Below are positions 1 through 6,793 of a stretch of DNA of 8,520 nt, in pieces. A program made the translations under genes and the position numbers. The notes under the pieces were generated by a model. That model saw only the letters and a program-made list of their open reading frames with translations, did not search any database and had not been told where the DNA came from. The first letter of the stretch is position 1. Every line of letters begins with the position of its first letter. The DNA lies in assembly GCA_037968895.1 (NCBI GenBank), contig JBBKWJ010000244.1, forward strand, positions 1-8,520, in the 5' to 3' direction. Origin of the DNA: JBBKWJ01 sp037968895. Lineage in GTDB: Bacteria; Actinomycetota; Acidimicrobiia; Acidimicrobiales; SZUA-35.

Positions 1-47
1 GTCTTGAGGTCCTCGATCGAGTTCGTGGGCTTTTCGGTTCCGTTCAT
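1..47 (-). CDS. 5' end of an unidentified gene (partial)
   Basis: The minus strand has an ATG at 47-45 that opens a frame running off the left edge. Only 15 codons are visible, reading MNGTEKPTNSIEDLK. An AAGGA Shine-Dalgarno motif (complement of 55-59) lies 7 bases before the ATG, which is the main reason to call a real start. The residues are polar and show no signal peptide or membrane start. The gene lies downstream of, and on the same strand as, the GT4 gene at 223-1275, with a 175-base gap, so co-transcription is possible but not shown. Too little is visible to name a family. Confidence 0.55.
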   Translation of the reverse strand, partial: MNGTEKPTNSIEDLK

Positions 48-222
48 GATGGGTTCCTTCTGGTTGGGTTCGCCCTCACATAGTCCGTAAAGCACATTAC
101 AGCCACATCACAGAGGCAGATCTGATAGCAAAGCTGCCAGTCGGCGGCCGTGGGACTGAGACGAGCTCGGACGGTCGAGATTTGAGGCAAGGCACGACAC
201 ATCGTCGACGCGCTCCTAGGTG
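48..222. other. intergenic stretch, nothing certain
   Basis: This is the 175-base gap between the minus-strand GT4 gene and the partial gene at the left edge. It carries the AAGGA ribosome binding site of the partial gene near 55-59. I see no convincing -35/-10 pair, no stem-loop followed by a T tract, and no RNA gene. The gap is long enough to hold a separate promoter for the partial gene. Confidence 0.5.
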
Positions 223-1275
223 TTAAGTGACTAGCGGAGCAGGCGCTCGTAGCACGGTTCGGTACACCTCAACATATTTCATCACCATCGCCTGGACGGC
301 GAAACGTTCTACGGTGGATGCTCGGATCGCAGAGCGATCTAGCGAACTGACGAGTCCTATCGCTTCGACGGCTTCTTCTCGGTTTTCCACGAGGTAGCCC
401 GAGTGGCCATGGTCGATGAGTTCGGACATGGATCCTCGGTTGTAGGCGATGACGGGTGTGCCACTAGCCATGGCTTCGACCACGCTGTAGCCGAAGGGTT
501 CATCGAAGTCGATGAGGTGGAGAAGAGCATGAGCGCTACCGAGCATCTCGGTTCGTTCGCTTGCGTGAACTGGCCCGAGGAAGCGCACCGAATCACCATC
601 AATGTGCGGGGCCACCTCGTCTGCGAAGTATTGCTCGTCCTGGATGATGCCAGCGATTACCAGCGGCCGGCCAGCGCCCTGCGCGACGGCGATGGCGTGT
701 GCAGTTCCCTTGTCTGGGTGGATCCGTCCGAAAAAAAGCAGGTGCTTGCCTGGGGCGGGATGTAAGGCAAACGCGTCGGTGTCGATGCCATGGTGAATGG
801 TGGCTGCGTAGGAGAGTCGTGGGTGGCGATCAGCGTCGCTTATGGCGACATAGGTCGTTTCGGTGTTGTAGTGCTCATAGACCGGCACGATCTTCTCCGA
901 TGAGAATCCGTGGATCGTCGTGACAACCGGTGTGTCGACGAGCTGGCTAAACGTGAGAGGCAAAAAGTCGAAGCCGTTGTGGATGATGTCGAAATCGTCT
1001 GCATGTTCGAAGAGGTTGGCGATGTGCATGCATTCGGCGACTTTGGGGTCGATGCCCTCGTCTTCGGACCAGCCGCATGCGACCGCGGACCGCAGCTTGG
1101 CTTCTGTAAGCGAGTCAGCGGTGGCGAACAACGTGACATCGTGGCCTAGGGCGACCAATCCCTCGGTAAGCAGTGAAGCAAAGAGCTCCCAGGGGCCGTA
1201 GTGGCGTGGCGGTGTCCGCCACGCGATTGGTGCAAGCACAGCGATACGCAGCTTTTCAGCGGAGGACTTACGCAA
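223..1275 (-). CDS. GT4 family glycosyltransferase
   Basis: This is a predicted retaining GT-B glycosyltransferase of family GT4, transferring a hexose from a nucleotide-sugar donor to an acceptor in the cytoplasm. At 350 residues it has normal length. The N-terminal Rossmann half carries LRIAVLAPIAWRTPP (about 9-23) with a YGPWE loop (26-30), then TTIHGF near 119-124. The C-terminal donor half carries FFGRIHPDKG (181-190), then E259 and E267 in an EPFGYSVVE sequence, which is the canonical E-x7-E motif of GT4. ASGTPVIAYNRGSMSELI follows (270-287). The start is a TTG at 1275 without a clear ribosome binding site, so the exact start is uncertain; a CTG at residue 9 is an alternative. It is divergent from the plus-strand sugar operon across 165 bases. 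Donor and acceptor cannot be read from sequence; GDP-mannose is plausible only from the neighbours. Confidence 0.93.
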   Translation of the reverse strand: MRKSSAEKLRIAVLAPIAWRTPPRHYGPWELFASLLTEGLVALGHDVTLFATADSLTEAKLRSAVACGWSEDEGIDPKVAECMHIANLFEHADDFDIIHNGFDFLPLTFSQLVDTPVVTTIHGFSSEKIVPVYEHYNTETTYVAISDADRHPRLSYAATIHHGIDTDAFALHPAPGKHLLFFGRIHPDKGTAHAIAVAQGAGRPLVIAGIIQDEQYFADEVAPHIDGDSVRFLGPVHASERTEMLGSAHALLHLIDFDEPFGYSVVEAMASGTPVIAYNRGSMSELIDHGHSGYLVENREEAVEAIGLVSSLDRSAIRASTVERFAVQAMVMKYVEVYRTVLRAPAPLVT

Positions 1276-1440
1276 ATGGGAGACGTCACAGCCTAGCTAC
1301 CTCGTTCGAGAAGCATCACGGGTATGCTTGGGACTTAATCTCTTTGGAAGATGCGCCTCGCTTGGGCCGGACGACCGTACTGGTTTCGTCGCCCTCCGCA
1401 GGCTCGACGCCTTGACCGAGCCAACTCTTGGAGCTCGTTG
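1276..1440. promoter_or_regulatory. divergent intergenic region, likely promoters for both flanking GT genes
   Basis: The gap separates the minus-strand GT4 gene from the plus-strand operon, so by position it should hold promoters for both. A weak -10-like TAATCT sits near 1337-1342 on the plus strand, but no good -35 box stands at the expected distance. A 6-base inverted repeat lies at 1311-1329. GGAG at 1430-1433, 7 bases before the ATG at 1441, is the ribosome binding site of the downstream GT gene. The plus-strand reading frame is open from an ATG at 1351, but the 1351-1440 segment encodes an Arg/Trp-rich stretch unlike a GT start. Confidence 0.5.
1311..1329. repeat. short inverted repeat, possible operator
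   Basis: AAGCAT (1311-1316) and ATGCTT (1324-1329) are perfect complements separated by 7 bases. The arms do not extend further. The placement in the divergent control region would suit a dimeric repressor, but arms of 6 bases arise by chance often enough that this is only a candidate. Confidence 0.25.
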
Positions 1441-2664
1441 ATGCCTAGACCGCCTATATCCAACCCGCGATCTGACCCCTTTCCATCTAGTCCTGCTTTC
1501 CAATCGACCGAACCTTCACTCAAGGGCGAGGTCCGCCGATTCGGTATCCTTTCCACGTTTCCTCCGACCGAGTGTGGGATTGCGACCTTTTCCGCAGCCT
1601 TGGCTGCGGGTCTGTTGGCGAACGGAGCCACAGTAGATGTAGTGCGGTGTGGTGACAGGCCTCACCTTGAGGATGCCCTGGTAGTGGCTTCGCTCACCGG
1701 AGACCACCCCGCCAGCGGACACTCGCCGATCGATGCTCTCAACGCGACCGACGTAGTGATCGTTCAGCACGAGTATGGCCTGTATAGCGGGGCTGACGGG
1801 GTCGATCTTCTCGATGTCATCGAGGGGATCGTCGTACCAATAGTCGTTGTTGCGCACACGGTGCTCGCAAATCCGACGGCTAACCAGAAGTTGGTGCTCG
1901 AAAGGGTGTGCTCTGCTGCTGATGCCATCGTTGTAATGACAGAGACGGGCAAGTCTCGGCTCGCCGTTGGTTTCGACGTTGACAATTCGAAGGTGGTCGT
2001 GGTTGCCCACGGAGCAACTACGCCCGCAGCCGACGTCCCAGCCTCACAGCCAATCAGTTCGACACGAGAGCTACGACTCCTGACCTGGGGACTTCTGGGA
2101 CCAGGCAAGGGCATCGAGTGGGCAATTGATGCACTCGCTCAGCTCTCGGACCTCGACCCGTTCCCTCGCTACATCATCGCTGGAGCGACCCATCCAAAAG
2201 TTGTTGAGCACTCGGGCCAGTCGTATCGCAACATGCTTATCGAGCGCGCCTCGAGGTCCGGGATAGGAGCACACATATCTTTTGACGACACCTACAGAGA
2301 CCTTGCTTCACTGACTAATCTCATCGGCTCCGCCGATGTGGTGGTGTTGCCGTATGACTCGACCGATCAAGTGACCTCGGGGGTACTCGTCGATGCGGTG
2401 GCCGCTGGTCGGCCCGTAATATCGACAGCGTTTCCTCATGCGGTCGAGCTTCTCAGCAGCGGAGCCGGAATTGTTGTTCCCCAGCGAGACCCGGTCGCAT
2501 TAGCCAACGCGATCCGCTCAGTGGTAACCGACCCTGAGCGGGCGTCTGCAATGGCTGCGGAGGCTCGTCGGCTGGCCCCCGATCTTTTCTGGGATGCGGT
2601 CGCAGCGCGCTATGTCCAGATTGCAGCTCAGCTCATTACCGAGCGTGCTTTGGCGCGCAGTTGA
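1441..2664 (+). CDS. GT4-like glycosyltransferase with a non-standard donor motif
   Basis: This is a predicted GT-B fold glycosyltransferase of 407 residues, cytoplasmic. I chose the ATG at 1441 because GGAG lies 7 bases upstream and the family-like core begins soon after; the frame is open from an ATG at 1351. The first 30 residues are Pro/Ser-rich and probably disordered. The core begins RRFGILSTFPPTECGIATF (32-50), followed by VQHEYGLYSG (108-117), VVVAHTVL (135-142) and the donor-side LLGPGKGIEWAI (218-229). At the usual E-x7-E site it reads DQVTSGVLVD: Q310 and D318 replace the two glutamates. STAFPHAVELL (328-338) follows. I recall this variant as a distinct GT4 subgroup and not as damage, because the surrounding residues are intact. 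It is the first gene of the operon, and its stop shares a base with the next start. Substrates are not determined. Confidence 0.9.
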   Translation: MPRPPISNPRSDPFPSSPAFQSTEPSLKGEVRRFGILSTFPPTECGIATFSAALAAGLLANGATVDVVRCGDRPHLEDALVVASLTGDHPASGHSPIDALNATDVVIVQHEYGLYSGADGVDLLDVIEGIVVPIVVVAHTVLANPTANQKLVLERVCSAADAIVVMTETGKSRLAVGFDVDNSKVVVVAHGATTPAADVPASQPISSTRELRLLTWGLLGPGKGIEWAIDALAQLSDLDPFPRYIIAGATHPKVVEHSGQSYRNMLIERASRSGIGAHISFDDTYRDLASLTNLIGSADVVVLPYDSTDQVTSGVLVDAVAAGRPVISTAFPHAVELLSSGAGIVVPQRDPVALANAIRSVVTDPERASAMAAEARRLAPDLFWDAVAARYVQIAAQLITERALARS

Positions 2665-3671
2665 TGCAGTTGTCGTTTGACCACGTAATCCGGTTGTCCG
2701 ATGGGATTGGGATCTTCGAGCACGCCGATCACACCGAACCTCGCCGCGAGCACGGCTACTGTGTAGATGACGTCGCTCGTCTACTCATTGTCATTGCCCG
2801 TGAGAGCGAGCCTGCGGAGCGAGTGCGCGAGCTGGAGAGATCTGCCTTACGGTTCCTCACGAGAGCACAATCGGCCGATGGAAGAATCCGCAACAGGTGT
2901 GACGCATTCGGGCGTTGGAGTGGTCCGTTCTGCGTGGATGATTGTTGGGGGCGGAGCCTCTGGGCATTCGGCACGACAGCTCATCAATCGCACTCCATAG
3001 CCAGCCGTGATACGGCTCTTGCCCATTTCGAGCGTGGCGCTCAGCAACGATCACCTCACCTTCGGTCCATGGCATTCGCTGCGCTGGGGGCATCGGAGGT
3101 ACTAACAATGGACCCCGGTAACACTCGGGCCCGGCGACTCGTGTTTGATGCCGCCGTCAGAATTGGCAGGCCAACCTCTGATGCTCGGTGGCCGTGGCCC
3201 GAACCCCGGCTCAGCTACGCCAACGCCGCTGTGCCGGAGGCACTAATTGCCGCCGGTTCTGCCCTCGATCGCACCGACTTGATCAACGACGGGCTCACAC
3301 TGTTGGAGTGGCTTCTCGCCCGTGAGACAATCGAAGGCCACCTCTCGCCAACACCGGTCGGCGGATCCGGACCCGACGACTCTGCGCCAGCGTTCGATCA
3401 ACAACCGATCGAAGTGGCAGCGATGGCCGATGCTTGTCACCGTGCCTATCTGGTGACCGGCGATCCTGAATGGTTGAAAGGAATCCAACTAGCGGAGAGT
3501 TGGTTCGCCGGGGCTAATGACTCCGAAGCGCCAATGTTCGATGCCGACTCGGGTGGTGGTTACGACGGACTTCAGGCGACAGGTCCGAACCTCAACCAGG
3601 GCGCCGAGTCGACGCTGGCATTGCTCACGACGCTCCAGCGTGGACGACAACTCCCTGCGCTGGCGCGGTGA
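2664..3671 (+). CDS. predicted (alpha/alpha)6-toroid carbohydrate-active protein
   Basis: This 335-residue protein belongs to a conserved actinobacterial family that, from memory, is often fused behind a GT4 domain and is then labelled glycosyltransferase. The visible pattern is repeated helices with aromatic and acidic residues, typical of six-hairpin glycosidase-type toroids. Conserved blocks are FDHVIRLSD (5-13), EHGYCVDDVAR (29-39), CVDDCWGRSLWAFG (90-103), WPWPEPRLSYANA (176-188), FDQQPIEVAAMADA (244-257), GGGYDGL (297-303) and NLNQGAEST (309-317). Candidate catalytic acids are D35/D36, D92/D93 and E250; this is inference. The ATG at 2664 overlaps the upstream TGA by one base (TGATG), so translation is probably coupled; a TTG one codon earlier is an alternative. 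There is no signal peptide. The enzymatic activity is unknown, and a glycosidase or epimerase-like role on the glycan made by the neighbouring GT is a guess. Confidence 0.82.
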   Translation: MQLSFDHVIRLSDGIGIFEHADHTEPRREHGYCVDDVARLLIVIARESEPAERVRELERSALRFLTRAQSADGRIRNRCDAFGRWSGPFCVDDCWGRSLWAFGTTAHQSHSIASRDTALAHFERGAQQRSPHLRSMAFAALGASEVLTMDPGNTRARRLVFDAAVRIGRPTSDARWPWPEPRLSYANAAVPEALIAAGSALDRTDLINDGLTLLEWLLARETIEGHLSPTPVGGSGPDDSAPAFDQQPIEVAAMADACHRAYLVTGDPEWLKGIQLAESWFAGANDSEAPMFDADSGGGYDGLQATGPNLNQGAESTLALLTTLQRGRQLPALAR

Positions 3672-3678
3672 TCTAGCT

Positions 3679-4926
3679 TTGAAACCGTCCGAAGAACCGG
3701 CAGGGCTGCCATTCAGCGTCGGGGTCAACTACTGGCCGGCACGCACTGCCATGCGATGGTGGACCATGTTCAACGCCGCCGAAGTTGAGGCTGACTTCCG
3801 GCTCATCGCAGACGCAGGACTCGACTCGGTCAGGATCTTCCTCACTTGGGAGGACTTCCAGCCCTCGCCTTCCAGCGTGGATTCGGGGATGTTAGCTAAG
3901 CTAGTCGCAATCGCGGATCTGGCCCTCGACACAGGGTTGACGATTATGCCCACCCTCTTTACCGGGCACATGAGTGGAGTCAACTGGATCCCGAATTGGG
4001 CGACATCTTACGGAGACGCAGTACAACGATTTCGTGTTGTGTCCGCCAACGCCGTCTCGCAGCGCGTTCCTAGCAACTGGTTCGCTGACTCTGACATCAT
4101 GACCGCACAGCGCCTGCTTGCGAGCGAGAGCGCGAACGCCGTGGCCGGACACAGTGCCATCTCGGCGTGGGACCTGGGCAATGAGAACTCCAATTGTGTC
4201 CAACCACCGGACCAGGCCGCTGGACTGCGCTGGCTAGAGGAAATGGCCGACGCCATCCGGGAAGCAGATCCGGCAGCGAGGGTAACCATTGGGCTACATA
4301 TGGAGGACCTCGAACACGACCGCAAGATCGGACCAGCAGAGGCAGCGTCGGTGTGTGACTTCTTGACCATGCACGGGTACCCGATCTACGCACCATGGTC
4401 ACGCGGGCCGACCGATCATTATCTCCTTGGCTTCCTCACCGAGGTGACGAGATGGCTTGGAGCTGAAGGCGATGTCCTGTTCTCGGAGTTTGGGCTCCCG
4501 ACTCTGAACCGAGACGGGGACATAACGTCGGATCAACACTCGATGCTGGTCGCTGAACGTGATGCGGCCGACTACACCGATCGGGCCCTTAACGAGCTGC
4601 GCCGAGTTGGCGCAACGGGTGCAATGCTTTGGTGCGCCAACGACTACACCCCGGCCGTCTGGGATCAACCACCCCTCGACGACGCAACCCACGAACGATC
4701 ATTCGGCCTCTGGCGCAGCGACGGATCGCCGAAGCCTGCCGTAAGCGCCGTGACAGCGAACACTGGGTTGACTATCGGGGCGCCCCCTGCGGAGCGCCAA
4801 TGGATCGACATCGAACCCGGCCAGTTCTACACCGCTGAAGGATCTCATCTAGCGCGTCTCTACCAGCGATACTGCGCCGAGCTTCCTACAGAGGGTTCAG
4901 GCGCTCCAAGAGGTCATCTACTCTGA
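3679..4926 (+). CDS. GH5-like clan A glycoside hydrolase (endo-beta-mannanase-like)
   Basis: This is a predicted retaining (beta/alpha)8 glycosidase, 415 residues from the TTG at 3679. I prefer that start because GGTGA (3667-3671) lies 7 bases before it, overlapping the stop of the preceding gene; a GTG at 3640 would give 428 residues but has no ribosome binding site. The protein opens with PFSVGVNYWPARTAMRWW (about 11-28), then VRIFLTWEDFQP (51-62). The acid/base glutamate is E169 in WDLGNEN, the MHGYP loop is at 231-235, and the nucleophile is E270 in FSEFG. Both catalytic glutamates are present, so the enzyme should be active. There is no signal peptide or carbohydrate-binding module, which points to a cytoplasmic enzyme acting on oligosaccharide or on a glycan made inside the cell. 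It is the third gene of the plus-strand operon, and its 3' end overlaps the converging GH130 gene. Beta-mannoside specificity is inferred from family resemblance and from GH130 next door. Confidence 0.87.
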   Translation: MKPSEEPAGLPFSVGVNYWPARTAMRWWTMFNAAEVEADFRLIADAGLDSVRIFLTWEDFQPSPSSVDSGMLAKLVAIADLALDTGLTIMPTLFTGHMSGVNWIPNWATSYGDAVQRFRVVSANAVSQRVPSNWFADSDIMTAQRLLASESANAVAGHSAISAWDLGNENSNCVQPPDQAAGLRWLEEMADAIREADPAARVTIGLHMEDLEHDRKIGPAEAASVCDFLTMHGYPIYAPWSRGPTDHYLLGFLTEVTRWLGAEGDVLFSEFGLPTLNRDGDITSDQHSMLVAERDAADYTDRALNELRRVGATGAMLWCANDYTPAVWDQPPLDDATHERSFGLWRSDGSPKPAVSAVTANTGLTIGAPPAERQWIDIEPGQFYTAEGSHLARLYQRYCAELPTEGSGAPRGHLL

Positions 4927-6358
4927 CGGTGGCGATGCTGGCGCCGACGTCGGCGAACCCGTATGGCAGCACCAGATACTCACCGACGATCATGCTGCCA
5001 CAGGAGTAAACCACGTTTGGTACATAACCCTCACGCTCGTTCGACTGAGGAGAGAGCAGAGGCTCTTTCAAATGACCGATTACCCGAGATGGATCGTCAA
5101 GGTCTAGCAGTAGCGCCCCAAGGCTGTACTGACGGAACGGCCCGACCCCGTGCGTTATCACCAACCAGCCAGCCTCTGTTTCCAGCGGTGATCCGCAGTT
5201 GCCCAGTTGTATTAGCTCCCAGGGCTGCTCGGGCTCTTGGATTTTCTCCGTTTCATGCCAGACACGAACATCATCGGAGCGCATCAAAAAGTTGTTGACG
5301 TTGTCGTGGCGACCAAGGGCAACGAAATCACCATCCAGTTTCCTCGGAAATAGTGCCATTCCCTTGTTTTGAGCGCATTCCCCGCTAAGTGTCGCGATTC
5401 GGAAATTGACAAAGTCGGTAGTCTCGATGAGCTGGGGCAGGATCTGGTGACCATCGAATGCGGTGTAGGTTCCATAGAACACGACACGTCCATCGTCATG
5501 GACGAACCGCACAAGACGCACGTCCTCCATGCCGCGGCTTTCGGTTGGTCCGGCCGGGAACATGACCCGCTCGGAAATGTCGCTTGCCGGGGAGAATGCA
5601 ATCCGGTAGTTCGAAGAAGCCAGCCAATGCATGATGCGGAGCGTTTCTTGAGAATGTGGGTTCAACTCTCTCTGCTCATGGCACCGTTTGATGGCTGTCT
5701 CCAATTCCGCCAATGTGAAATCAGGATCCAAATCGTCGAGGATCGAACTAGCGAAATCATCGAATGCGCCAAGCTCAGACAACTTAGTCTCGAAGAAGCT
5801 CTTCTCATATGCTGCTAGGACTCGACCGCCACTTTCGATTTGTGGCCTGCGTTCCTCAATTCGAATCTCAAGATTGGGATCGATGACACCGCTTCGGAAC
5901 TCGACCGAGGAGACGTGCCCTTCACCGATGGCACGGAGGCTCATGACGAACCGGGTCTCACCCGGCGCCAGTCCCGACTGGTCCGGTCCCTGGACCATTG
6001 ACGGGTTCCCAAGGGCTGCTGCTTCAACCGAGTACTCGTGGGAGAAGTAGGCGCCAATGAGTAGGCGTCGCTGCGCCGAGAGGTTCTCAACCAGCCCAAC
6101 CTGGGCTAGCACGATGTCGCAATGTGCTTCCAGGTTCCACTCGAGGTCTCGATGGCGGCCTGCGAATTGTCCACATGCGTGAGCGAGAGTTGTCGAGACC
6201 TCCTTCTCAGGGATAGCGAGAATGCGCCCCAGAATTGCTTCGATTCTCGAAGTGCCGCCGATTTGCTCGCCGCCAGGCAGAAACGGCTTCATCAGAACTC
6301 GCCGAGGGTCAGGGAGAAACTTAACATCGCCATAGCGACGTACCCGGAGATCGTCCAT
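4886..6358 (-). CDS. GH130 family glycoside phosphorylase/hydrolase, long form
   Basis: GH130 enzymes are five-bladed beta-propellers; most characterised members phosphorolyse beta-mannosides to give mannose-1-phosphate, and some hydrolyse. This one has 490 residues from the ATG at 6358; the frame stays open to a GTG at 6433, but the family-like sequence starts close to the ATG (DVKFLPDPRRVLMKPF, 11-26). The propeller part is in the C-terminal half: GMEDVR at 276-281 contains the expected catalytic Asp, D279; NCGSP is at 387-391 and EGYVPNVVYSCG at 443-454. Before it is an unusually long N-terminal region of roughly 230 residues, including SHEYSVEAAALGNPS (106-120), DQSGLAPGE (126-134) and SLRAIGEGHVSSVEFR (140-155), which I associate with a long GH130 subgroup. 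No signal peptide is seen. The gene converges on the GH5-like gene and overlaps it by 41 bases. The choice between phosphorylase and hydrolase, and the exact linkage, cannot be settled from sequence alone. Confidence 0.92.
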   Translation of the reverse strand: MDDLRVRRYGDVKFLPDPRRVLMKPFLPGGEQIGGTSRIEAILGRILAIPEKEVSTTLAHACGQFAGRHRDLEWNLEAHCDIVLAQVGLVENLSAQRRLLIGAYFSHEYSVEAAALGNPSMVQGPDQSGLAPGETRFVMSLRAIGEGHVSSVEFRSGVIDPNLEIRIEERRPQIESGGRVLAAYEKSFFETKLSELGAFDDFASSILDDLDPDFTLAELETAIKRCHEQRELNPHSQETLRIMHWLASSNYRIAFSPASDISERVMFPAGPTESRGMEDVRLVRFVHDDGRVVFYGTYTAFDGHQILPQLIETTDFVNFRIATLSGECAQNKGMALFPRKLDGDFVALGRHDNVNNFLMRSDDVRVWHETEKIQEPEQPWELIQLGNCGSPLETEAGWLVITHGVGPFRQYSLGALLLDLDDPSRVIGHLKEPLLSPQSNEREGYVPNVVYSCGSMIVGEYLVLPYGFADVGASIATVRVDDLLERLNPL

Positions 6359-6652
6359 CGGCTGACCGCATTTCCGGTTGAAGCTCGGCGCCCAAGATGA
6401 ACGCTGTGCCGCGAGCGTACTCCCGATTGGCACGAGGGTTTAGCCGCAGCCCGATCTTCCGTGCTGGCTTCGACTATCCCGCTCGAACTTTCTGGCGCGG
6501 ACAGCGAGAAGGCCAGCACATCGCTCCGAGCAGCGCGTGCAGTCTCGGGCGCAAGCTCACGTGAGATGCTCGTGGCATGACGAAAGACGCCATCGCTGGG
6601 CTATGCGCAACAATTTGGTTGTTGGCCTAGTGCAGCACCACAGGGGCCGTGA
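6359..6652. other. divergent gap without a convincing gene
   Basis: This region lies upstream of both the minus-strand GH130 gene and the plus-strand oxidoreductase and should include the GH130 promoter. The GH130 frame remains open to 6433, but the extra 25 residues have no family character. Short plus-strand frames here (for example ATG at 6577, 17 codons) have no ribosome binding site or recognisable protein. GTGCTGG (6461-6467) and CCAGCAC (6513-6519) are inverted, but 45 bases apart. No terminator or RNA gene is visible. Confidence 0.5.
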
Positions 6653-6793
6653 CGGTCGGGTGTCAACTACGCGATCGATGCCATGCTGGGGAAGGAATAA
6701 CGCATCGTGGAGTGCCGCATGAAGGACGACGAGACCAAGATGGCGGCCAACCTCGCCGGCATGCAGCAGCTCATCGAGGATGGTCAGGGATGA
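6653..6793 (+). pseudogene. short coding-like remnant or small ORF before the LLM oxidoreductase
   Basis: One plus-strand frame between stops at 6650-6652 and 6791-6793 reads like real coding sequence, with G or C in most third positions. It gives GVNYAIDAMLGKE, then a TAA at 6698-6700, then RIVECRMKDDETKMAANLAG and MQQLIEDGQG. The second part could be a separate 28-residue ORF starting at the GTG at 6707, with GAAGGA (6691-6696) ten bases upstream. Its TGA overlaps the oxidoreductase ATG as ATGA (6790-6793), the usual layout of coupled operon genes. It may be the 3' end of a decayed gene with an in-frame stop, a genuine small gene, or a chance frame. I do not recognise the family. Confidence 0.35.

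Noticed and set aside
403..765. 120-codon plus-strand frame within the first GT4 gene
   Set aside because: It is antisense to an unambiguous GT4 coding sequence with intact motifs and has no family features; it is a shadow frame.
1351..1440. 30-codon N-terminal extension of the second GT gene
   Set aside because: The extension is Arg/Trp-rich without family character, and the ATG at 1441 has a well-placed GGAG ribosome binding site.
1516..2010. 164-codon minus-strand frame within the second GT gene
   Set aside because: It is opposite conserved GT-B sequence, has no recognisable protein motif and no ribosome binding site; it is a shadow frame.
5369..5818. 149-codon plus-strand frame opposite GH130
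   Set aside because: It is antisense to the GH130 core and has no family resemblance.
6461..6519. GTGCTGG / CCAGCAC inverted repeat upstream of GH130
   Set aside because: The 7-base arms with a 45-base loop are not significant in a sequence of this composition.
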